Positions 57,882 through 64,000 of a stretch of DNA of 64,000 bases are shown here, piece after piece. A program made the translations under genes and the position numbers. Numbering within the stretch: the stretch's first letter is position 1; each line of letters begins with the position of its first letter. This DNA is from DASXZH01 sp963829965 (lineage in GTDB: Bacteria; Armatimonadota; Fimbriimonadia; Fimbriimonadales; Fimbriimonadaceae). The notes beneath the pieces are model-generated. The model worked only from the letters and a program-made list of their open reading frames with translations. It searched no databases and had not been told where the DNA came from. The stretch is taken from NCBI GenBank assembly GCA_963829965.1, contig CAWHLK010000036.1, forward strand, positions 1 to 64,000, written 5' to 3'.

Positions 57882-58343
57882 TTACAGTTCACCACGACCC
57901 GGAGTGCCTTCAGCCCTCGTCTTGATCGCGGCCAACAGGTTCTCCATGTTCTTGGTCACAATCCCGTGGATTACTTTTTTGACCAGCGGGCCCAGGGTTG
58001 GGACCGTGTACTCGTATTCCATTTTGGAGTCGAACCGGGTTCCGTCGTTTTCTTCGTGGAACGTCCATTCCCCTTCCATGGAATCGAAGTCGCCCGAAAC
58101 CTGGCGAAAATGGCAGGTTAGTGCCTCGTCGTCCCATTTGTCTTCCTGACGCCAGCGCATTTTGATCCCGAAGTTGGGCACGATCCCAACCCAGTCGCTG
58201 ACCACCTTGCCATCAGCCTCCTCGACAATTTCTAGAGACTTCACATCTTTCATGAACTCCGGAAAGGAGCGGTTGTCCTTGGACACGGCGTAAACCTTGG
58301 CCAGTGGGGCATGGATCCAAGCGGTGGTTTCAACAGTTGCCAT
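57882..58343 (-). CDS. SRPBCC (polyketide-cyclase-like) protein
   Basis: 153 residues. MATVETTAWIHAPLAKVYAV opens the START/Bet v 1-like fold; then SFPEFMKDVKSLEIVE, WVGIVPNFGIKMRWRQED and a long C-terminal helix that ends in NLLAAIKTRAEG. Such proteins bind hydrophobic ligands or act as cyclases; ligand unknown. ATG 58343 is chosen over the upstream start. Confidence 0.85.
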   Translation of the reverse strand: MATVETTAWIHAPLAKVYAVSKDNRSFPEFMKDVKSLEIVEEADGKVVSDWVGIVPNFGIKMRWRQEDKWDDEALTCHFRQVSGDFDSMEGEWTFHEENDGTRFDSKMEYEYTVPTLGPLVKKVIHGIVTKNMENLLAAIKTRAEGTPGRGEL

Positions 58344-58432
58344 GACCCTATTTTGAGCTATACACACTAAGAATCTTCTAATAATTGCCTGATACCATGA
58401 AACCGTAGAGAGTGAATGCCTTGGGGAAACGC

Positions 58433-58466
58433 AAGTGCCCGCGAAGAGTTCGTGGGCACTTTTTTC
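58433..58466 (+). terminator. Terminator-like hairpin ahead of the M48 peptidase
   Basis: AAGTGCCC (58433-58440) pairs with GGGCACTT (58454-58461), followed by a T run. It lies 43 bases upstream of the M48 ATG and not after a gene on this strand, so it may end a short RNA (from about 58395) or attenuate the peptidase gene. Confidence 0.7.
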
Positions 58467-58508
58467 TTAGACCCACTTTGTCTCTTTCAGGCGTTAAACT
58501 AACTAAGG

Positions 58509-59770
58509 ATGCTTGCCGGATTCATTCTTGCGTCGGCTATTGCGAGGTTGGGCGGTCCTACGCCCCAGTTTTTGCAAGATCAGGCAACGCTTGAACAGCA
58601 AAAGCTCGACGATAAGAAGCCCTTCGTAGCTCCAACTCCGTGGTTCGACAAAGACGAAGACACATTCGACTTGCCAGCCGACCCCGAAAAGCGCAAACAG
58701 CTTGCGAAGGACGCGAAAGATGGCAGGGCCGACGCCATCGAAGTGCTGAAGGAAATCAAACCTAGCACGAACATGGCCTACCAGGAGAGGGTTGAGCGTA
58801 TAGGGCAGATCATTGCCCACGCCGCGAACCATATGCACGCCATTGCCACTTATGGCGACAAGCGGTTTAGCCGTATCATTACCGGTACACGGTTCTTAAG
58901 GGAGATGAGGTCAACGCGTTTTCGATCGAAGGCGGCTATATTTTCGTCTTCGAGGGGCTTCTGGACTTTGTGGAGAGCGATGACGAACTCGCCGGCGTCC
59001 TCGGCCACGAAACGGCTCACGCGGCCTTTCGCCACATTGCAACCCGGTCTGCCCAGGAGCAAAAAGTTCAGCTCCCTGAAATCGCGGCTTTGGTGGGAGC
59101 TGTTATCGCGCACTCTCCGGCCGGCATTATGGCAGTCCAAGGGTTTTCCGCGGCTTACGAATCGGCTTGGAGCATTGAGGCTGAAAAGGCGGCCGACTAC
59201 GGCGGGTTCCAGTTCCTCAGCCACACTCAGTACAATCCGGTCGCGATGTTGACGTTTATGGAACGGTTGGCGCTTAAGATCGGGTTTTTCGATCGCGTTT
59301 TGAACAATACCGTGATGCAAACGCACCCGATTACGAGTGAGCGGGCCCAGGCCTTGATGGACGATTTAAAACGGGCGGGCGTACCGATTCTACGGAGTAA
59401 GGCCTCAGCCGCTTTTCGGGTCACCTCGGTGGCCAATAAGGACGGAACGGTGAGCGTTGTTTTCGGAAAGGCACCGTTCTATCGATTTGGAGGCCAAAAT
59501 GCCAAAGCCCGCGCGGCCGCTGCCCTGCCCAAGCTGAATAGCTTCTTCGATTCGGTCCCGAAGCTTTTTGAAGTGACGGAGAGCCCCGAAACAGACTCGA
59601 TATGCTACCGGGGTGTGCCCGTGCTCACCGTGACACCCGAGGACGCGTTGGCCCAGAACATGAGTCCCGGCAAGCTGCTGGATTCCACCCTCGACGTGCT
59701 GAAGAACACTCTTTTCCATCTCAACTACGTGGTTTGGCAGCCCGAAGGCCTTCAAACTGGGGGCTCTTAG
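58509..59770 (+). CDS. M48-family metallopeptidase, one frameshift
   Basis: Zinc protease. The N-terminus is signal-like (MLAGFILASAIARLG). HETAH (GHETAHAAFRH) holds the zinc ligands; the third ligand is likely in SIEAEKAADYGG. The frame changes between about 58860 and 58878: a base is missing so that NAFSIEGGYIFVFEGLL is in another frame from the N-terminal part. Together they make about 420 residues of the BepA/YfgC type without TPRs. Such proteins work on outer-membrane assembly. Confidence 0.85.
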
Positions 59771-59772
59771 GA

Positions 59773-60525
59773 TTGGAGTCTGCGCCAAAAGAGAAGAACT
59801 GGAAGACGTTTTTCGACGAACACGCCCCCCGCTACCTTGAAAACGCTTTTACCGGCAATACGCGCGCCGAAGTCGAGTTCATTTTGGACCTTTTTGGCTT
59901 TCCCCCGGCTAGTTCTATTGTGGACATCGGCTGCGGAACCGGCCGGCATTCCATCGGGTTGGCGAAAGCCGGCATGCGGATGACGGGAGTCGATCTCTCT
60001 GACGGCATGCTGAATGAAGCGCGCAAGGCGGCTTCCGTTGCCGGCGTGAGTGTCGAGTGGATTCAGGCGGACGCAACGGAGTGGCGATCCGATTTGCTCT
60101 TTGACGCTGCAATTTGCCTTTGCGAAGGTGGATTTGGGCTCTCCGAGCTTGACGAAAACCCGGTTGCCCATGATCTCGCAATGCTTCGAAACATTGCCGC
60201 GTCCGTTCGTCCCAACGGGTATTTCTTACTGACCTGCCTGAACGGCTACGCGATTATTAGGCAAATGAACGATGAAATGGTGGAGCAGAAGCATTTTGAT
60301 CCCGCCACCATGGTCGCCTATTACCAGGATGAGTGGAATCTGCCGGAAGGAAAGAAGGTGATGAATATCCGCGAACGGCTGTTTATTCCGCCGGAGGTTG
60401 TGGCCATGCTGACCCACGTTGGGTTTGAAGTCCTGAATGTCTGGGGAGGAACCGCGGGAGAATGGCGAAAAGCGCCGGTGAAGCTGGACGAGACCGAGGC
60501 GATGTATTTTTGTCGCCGGGTGTGA
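59773..60525 (+). CDS. Class I SAM-dependent methyltransferase
   Basis: About 250 residues. Motif I is SIVDIGCGTGRHSIGLAKAG, then MTGVDLSDGMLNEARK and AAICLCEGGFGLS. The substrate is unknown. TTG 59773, two bases after the M48 stop, is preferred as no ATG is near. The reading frame would extend further up into the M48 gene but without conservation. Confidence 0.85.
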   Translation: MESAPKEKNWKTFFDEHAPRYLENAFTGNTRAEVEFILDLFGFPPASSIVDIGCGTGRHSIGLAKAGMRMTGVDLSDGMLNEARKAASVAGVSVEWIQADATEWRSDLLFDAAICLCEGGFGLSELDENPVAHDLAMLRNIAASVRPNGYFLLTCLNGYAIIRQMNDEMVEQKHFDPATMVAYYQDEWNLPEGKKVMNIRERLFIPPEVVAMLTHVGFEVLNVWGGTAGEWRKAPVKLDETEAMYFCRRV

Positions 60526-60536
60526 TCGCGCGGGGT

Positions 60537-60560
60537 GTTCAGTATTGAGTTTTGAGTGTT
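60537..60560. repeat. Short heptamer repeat remnant
   Basis: On the minus strand it reads AACACTC-AAAACTC-AATACTG, the same unit type as the first part of the array in the glycosyltransferase gene. Confidence 0.6.
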
Positions 60561-60702
60561 ATAGATCGGGTCAGCCTTAACGCCAATTTGTTCCTCGCAA
60601 GCGTTCTGGTCGTAAATCGGCAAACCATACTGAAAGCTCCCGCAGTTCGTTCAGGTGCAACTCGGTTACAGCCTTCTCAACATTTTCTAGAGGGTCAGAC
60701 AT
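60560..60702 (-). pseudogene. Antitoxin-like small gene, degraded
   Basis: ATG 60702 (with GAGGTTGTC ahead) gives MSDPLENVEKAVTEL then NELRELSVWFAD. The sequence then changes frame; removing a T of TTT joins it to YDQNACEEQIGVKAD. Together it resembles small antitoxins with the ending WFxxxDxxxWxxQIxxD. The rest of the antitoxin is absent and a heptamer repeat follows. No toxin gene is seen. Confidence 0.5.
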
Positions 60703-60726
60703 GACAACCTCATTGGTTCTTAACTC

Positions 60727-61530
60727 TTACCCACCGTTAACCGCGCGAAACAGGAGCGCTGCGGCCTTCACATTCGCTGTATGGCCTGTTCTTGCCGCGG
60801 TGACGTTTAGGAACCGGATAGGGATGCCGGCCAGATAGAGATCGCCAATGGCATCCAGCATTTTGTGAAGCACAGGCTCGTCCAGGCTTCTTGCTTCATT
60901 CAAATAGCCGTGCTGCCCCAGCACCAAGGCAGACGTCTCGTCCAGCCCCTTGGCGAGGCCGGCGGCGGCAATCATCGGCAGTTCTTCCTCGAACCCAAAC
61001 GTTCTTGCCGGCGCGATTTTCGCGCCGTAATCGGCAACAACATCTTTTGTTTCGAAGACTTGGAGCCCCGGCCAGCGGTCCCCGGTGTGAAACTCGTAGC
61101 GCCAATGGCCGGTTCCGGCGGAAATCGCAACCTTGGCTTCCCCATCCGGAACGAATATACGCGAAAAGAGCTCGCCCGTCTCCGATTCGCCCAGCTCTTC
61201 CAAGCCTGCTTCCAAAAGGCCTGCGTAATAGGGGGCGGCGCTGCCGTCCATAGCGGGCAGCTCGGGGGCTGAGACTTCCACCTCGGCGTCGGTGATTTCC
61301 ACGGCGGCCAAGGCGCTCATGAGATGCTCCACGGTCGAAATATCGCCAAGCTTTGTGCAGCGTCGAGTATCAGTGACGCTTTCCGGGGTTGCGGGCCATG
61401 CTTGCACTCCATTGCGAAACACGATGCCGCCGTTTCCGGGATTAACGGTAACGCGTACGGGAACCCCTGAATGCAGCCCAAGCCCCTCGAACTCGGCCTG
61501 ACGCCTAACGGTTTTGCGCGCGTAGGTCAT
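60727..61530 (-). CDS. lpxC: UDP-3-O-acyl-N-acetylglucosamine deacetylase LpxC
   Basis: Second step of lipid A biosynthesis. Zinc ligands are in STVEHLMSALAA and HKMLDAIGDLYL; ARTFGFEEEL and PAMDGSAAPYYAGL also match. 267 residues is slightly short for LpxC. Its start overlaps the LpxD stop (ATGA), so the pair is coupled. It shows an LPS-bearing outer membrane. Confidence 0.93.
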   Translation of the reverse strand: MTYARKTVRRQAEFEGLGLHSGVPVRVTVNPGNGGIVFRNGVQAWPATPESVTDTRRCTKLGDISTVEHLMSALAAVEITDAEVEVSAPELPAMDGSAAPYYAGLLEAGLEELGESETGELFSRIFVPDGEAKVAISAGTGHWRYEFHTGDRWPGLQVFETKDVVADYGAKIAPARTFGFEEELPMIAAAGLAKGLDETSALVLGQHGYLNEARSLDEPVLHKMLDAIGDLYLAGIPIRFLNVTAARTGHTANVKAAALLFRAVNGG

Positions 61531-62564
61531 TTGTGGCTCAGTTCTTCTACGTGCCGCTCCAATTCTCTGATCCTGGCAAGCAGGTCCGGAAGCTTGGTGG
61601 AAAGCACCATGGAGCGCTTTGCTTCGCCCAAGGGCCGCGCCGGCGTGCCGAAATAGGGGCCCGGCTCGTTGATATCCCGGTCCACGCTGGACCTTCCTCC
61701 AAGCATCACATCGTCTCCGATGTGCACGTGGTCGTTCGTTCCCACGTTTCCCCCCATGACCACGCGGTCGCCGACCGTAGTGCTGCCACTGATGCCGCTC
61801 TGGGCGGCAATCACACAGTGCTCGCCGATTGTGACGTTGTGAGCTACTTGGACCAAGTTGTCCAACTTTGTTCCGCTTCCAATGTGAGTTTTGCCGGCGG
61901 TTGCGCGATCTACTGTGATGTTCGCCCCGAGTTCGACGTTTTCTCCTATTTCCACGGAGCCCACTTGGGGGATCTTGGATCGCTTCTCGCCGTCCCAGAC
62001 ATAGCCGAATCCTTCCGAGCCGAGAACCGAGCCGCTATGCACCACGGTGAAGCGGCCCAACTTTACATCCTGATATAAAACAACGTGCGGATAAAGAGTG
62101 ACGCCCTCGGCGAGTTCGCAACGGTCACCAACAAAGCAGAACGGGAAAACGCGAGCCTTGGCGCCAACCTTTACGTTTGCAGACACGACCACATAGGGTC
62201 CAACCGAAGCGCTCACGTCGACTTCCGCGGAGGGATCGATGATTGCCGTGGGATGAATACCGGGACCGAGTGTTTGTTCCCGCCGGCAAATGGCAAGCAA
62301 TTGGGCAAATGCCTGTTTGGGCGAGTCCACCCGAATCACCGGGAATACGGAGTCGCGCATTTCACGCGTCACCAGGATCGCTCCTATTTCTTTGCTCTCG
62401 GCCAGCTTCAGATACTTTTCGCTCTCCGCGAATGTGACGCCCTGCGAATCCTCCTGGCCGGCGGAAGCGGGCCGATCCAAGCCCTTGTCGAGAGGCCCAT
62501 GGGCTTCGCCCCCAAGAATCTGAGCAAGGCTGCCTAAGGTGAAGCGAGGTGGGATTTCTTCCAT
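61527..62564 (-). CDS. lpxD: UDP-3-O-acylglucosamine N-acyltransferase LpxD
   Basis: Third step of lipid A biosynthesis. The N-terminal uridine-binding domain (LGSLAQILGGEAHG) precedes a left-handed beta-helix of hexapeptide repeats (IHPTAIIDPSAEVD) with the active-site His in NLVQVAHNVTIGEH. The C-terminal helix is LPDLLARIRELERHVEEL. Length is 345 residues, normal. Confidence 0.93.
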   Translation of the reverse strand: MEEIPPRFTLGSLAQILGGEAHGPLDKGLDRPASAGQEDSQGVTFAESEKYLKLAESKEIGAILVTREMRDSVFPVIRVDSPKQAFAQLLAICRREQTLGPGIHPTAIIDPSAEVDVSASVGPYVVVSANVKVGAKARVFPFCFVGDRCELAEGVTLYPHVVLYQDVKLGRFTVVHSGSVLGSEGFGYVWDGEKRSKIPQVGSVEIGENVELGANITVDRATAGKTHIGSGTKLDNLVQVAHNVTIGEHCVIAAQSGISGSTTVGDRVVMGGNVGTNDHVHIGDDVMLGGRSSVDRDINEPGPYFGTPARPLGEAKRSMVLSTKLPDLLARIRELERHVEELSHK

Positions 62565-63550
62565 TCCAGAAACTCGTCGGTGGCGTCTTTAACGCCGCGA
62601 CGGTTTGAGGATATCACGTAACCTCTGAGGGCTGCCCATATCTTTAGATCCGAGACGTCTGCCGCAAGCATATGCTCTTGCATTTCTGCCTTGCCAGGAA
62701 CTTCTACGGCAGGAGGGGCGGCGGGAGGCGCAGTAGGTTGAATGGTTACCGTTCGCCCTGGCTCGGCGGGAAACTCCACCACCGACTTATCGGCGAGCAC
62801 GGCTTTTAGCTGCTCTTGCTCTTTCGTTACTTCGGCCCCTGCCTCTTCGTTCGCCTTGGCGTCTGCCTGAGCGATCTTGGCATCGAAATCGCCGTTCAGC
62901 GCCTGCAGGCGCTGGGCCGCTTCACTCGAGGCGTTTGCAAATATCGTGGCCTTTCGGCGTAAACCTTCGTCCAACGCCGCGATCTGTTCGCGCAGAGGCT
63001 TCGCCTGCTTGTAGCGCAGAATATCCAGTGGGGCATCTCTCGGGGGAATTTTGAGAGATTGAGGGTCCGGGTCGGGAAAAGTGGCGAGCAGCGCCAGTTT
63101 CACCACCAGCGGCGCCCTCTTGTTCGCCCAGGAATCGAACGCGGCCGAGTACTGCTTATTTGCCTCGGCCAAGCCCGCCACCTCCGAGGGCTGCAGGTTG
63201 GCGACTGCGACTTGGCGGTCATGCTCTATCTGGGCCCGGTAGCTGTCTTTTAGGCTGGAGGCTATTTGGTCGAAAGCTTGTTCGCGACTTTGGGCCAACA
63301 CGTTCTCAACTTGCTGAATGCGACCTTTATCGGTTCCAAGTGAAAACGCCGAGGCAGGGACCGCTGGAAAGCTCAGAACAGAGGCGGGGATACCGGGCGT
63401 GGCTAGCGGGCGTGGAGTGGACGGCGCACTTGGAAGACTTTCAGCGGCCAACACACGGTTCAAATCAACGAAGACCGCCGGCTGCTTCGTTTTGCAGCCA
63501 ACGGCCCCCGCAATCAAAATCAAAAGAACTGCGCGATTATTTTTCGGCAT
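62534..63550 (-). CDS. Lipoprotein of unknown function in the lpx operon
   Basis: 338 residues with a lipobox at LIAGAVGC. A long helical middle part follows (about 75-250; QVENVLAQSREQAFDQIA, SLKDSYRAQIEHDRQVAVAN), then a Pro-rich stretch and a small end domain. No family is recognised. It overlaps lpxD by about 30 bases and lies after an OmpH-like gene, so it is probably an envelope factor. Confidence 0.7.
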   Translation of the reverse strand: MPKNNRAVLLILIAGAVGCKTKQPAVFVDLNRVLAAESLPSAPSTPRPLATPGIPASVLSFPAVPASAFSLGTDKGRIQQVENVLAQSREQAFDQIASSLKDSYRAQIEHDRQVAVANLQPSEVAGLAEANKQYSAAFDSWANKRAPLVVKLALLATFPDPDPQSLKIPPRDAPLDILRYKQAKPLREQIAALDEGLRRKATIFANASSEAAQRLQALNGDFDAKIAQADAKANEEAGAEVTKEQEQLKAVLADKSVVEFPAEPGRTVTIQPTAPPAAPPAVEVPGKAEMQEHMLAADVSDLKIWAALRGYVISSNRRGVKDATDEFLEWKKSHLASP

Positions 63551-64000
63551 TCATAGCGGTAGTCGCATCGGCAGTTATGTCATTCGCCGCATAGGGCGCG
63601 GCCGCAGTGCTGTAAACAACCGTGTATCCCTGAGCTTTTCCTACGGTTTGGATTGCCTTCTTTGCGCGGTCGATCGCATCGTTCATGATGTTTTGGTGCT
63701 TGACCGAGATCTCATCGTTGAACCGGTGCTGCAAAATTTCCAGGTTCTGTCTGTTCGCATCATCTCTTTGCTGATAGTGCCGCATAAGGTTCGTTTCATC
63801 CGTGGTAAGAGCCGTAGTCTTAACCGCCAGCCCTTCACGCTTCGTCTCCTCCGCGGTCACATCGCTCTTGACTTTCTCCAGAGCAGCCTTGTCCTGGGTG
63901 CTCGGTTCATCCTTGGTTGAAAGATCGACAAGCTGCTTGAGCTGGTCCTCCTCCATAACGCCGTTGCGGTCTATGTACTGAAGCAGCTGAGATCGCCTTG
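63537..64000 (-). CDS. OmpH/Skp-like periplasmic chaperone, C-terminal part
   Basis: The frame runs to the end of the window, so the start is missing. The visible 153 residues are mostly a long helix (ALEKVKSDVTAEETKREGLA, NLEILQHRFNDEISVKHQ) with the Skp-type end NDAIDRAKKAIQTVGKAQGYTVVY. Skp proteins hold outer-membrane proteins during transit. The gene is followed by the lipoprotein and lpxD, as skp-lpxD is in many diderms. Confidence 0.75.
   Translation of the reverse strand, partial: RRSQLLQYIDRNGVMEEDQLKQLVDLSTKDEPSTQDKAALEKVKSDVTAEETKREGLAVKTTALTTDETNLMRHYQQRDDANRQNLEILQHRFNDEISVKHQNIMNDAIDRAKKAIQTVGKAQGYTVVYSTAAAPYAANDITADATTAMNAEK

Noticed and set aside
58395..58466. Cyclic di-GMP riboswitch (GGGGAAACGCAAG resembles part of GEMM-I)
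   Set aside because: The other conserved stem and the tetraloop receptor are not found; kept only as an unexplained hairpin.

Overview
The window looks like a chromosomal segment of a diderm bacterium of the Armatimonadota, most likely near Fimbriimonadia. This is inference, resting on a DUF1559-type prepilin with the FTLIELLVVIAII leader, many glycine-rich tails, LPS genes (lpxC, lpxD) beside an OmpH/Skp-like gene, and moderately high GC. I saw no rRNA, tRNA, CRISPR array or insertion sequence.

Layout: 1-5.1 kb is the end of a type IV pilus/type II secretion assembly operon (pilN, pilO, pilP-like, secretin) followed by an LTxxQ-type periplasmic protein. 5.4-10.4 kb is a compact suf Fe-S operon (sufC, sufD, sufS, sufU, sufT, an Rrf2 regulator, sufA) with no sufB. 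10.5-16.1 kb holds a membrane protein, a TPR protein and three glycosyltransferases. 16.2-20.7 kb is the most unusual locus: two paralogous secreted proteins, a multi-Ig-like periplasmic protein and a second, stand-alone secretin. 21-31.8 kb carries an ABC-F protein, two DUF3592 proteins, a GH31 glycosidase, a Cys-rich mini-protein, a TlpA-like thioredoxin, DUF433, YajQ, RecN and a J-domain/WD40 fusion. 31.8-42.8 kb holds transporters, a heme-oxygenase-like protein without the usual histidine, an M24-like protein without its aspartates, a split ABC-2 transporter with a prepilin between its halves, and a GDSL hydrolase. 42.8-51.3 kb has RNase HIII, a tricorn-like protease, a long-form DeoC, a phosphodiester-glycosidase-domain protein, a Ser/Thr kinase with a lipoprotein, and a HTH/coiled-coil protein. 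51.4-64 kb has ValS, a near-consensus parS site, TrpG/PabA, a soluble histidine kinase, a LON-domain protein, a 22-unit heptamer array, SRPBCC, M48 and methyltransferase genes, and the lpxC-lpxD envelope operon.

About a dozen conserved genes (pilO, TPR, GT4, second secretin, ABC-F, recN, GDSL, tricorn-like, phosphodiester glycosidase, valS, M48, an antitoxin remnant) are broken by single-base shifts, mostly in short homopolymers, and two more positions have an in-frame TGA. TGA clearly serves as a normal stop elsewhere, so I read this as an indel-prone sequence or assembly rather than mass gene decay. Broken genes are given as one feature spanning all pieces.
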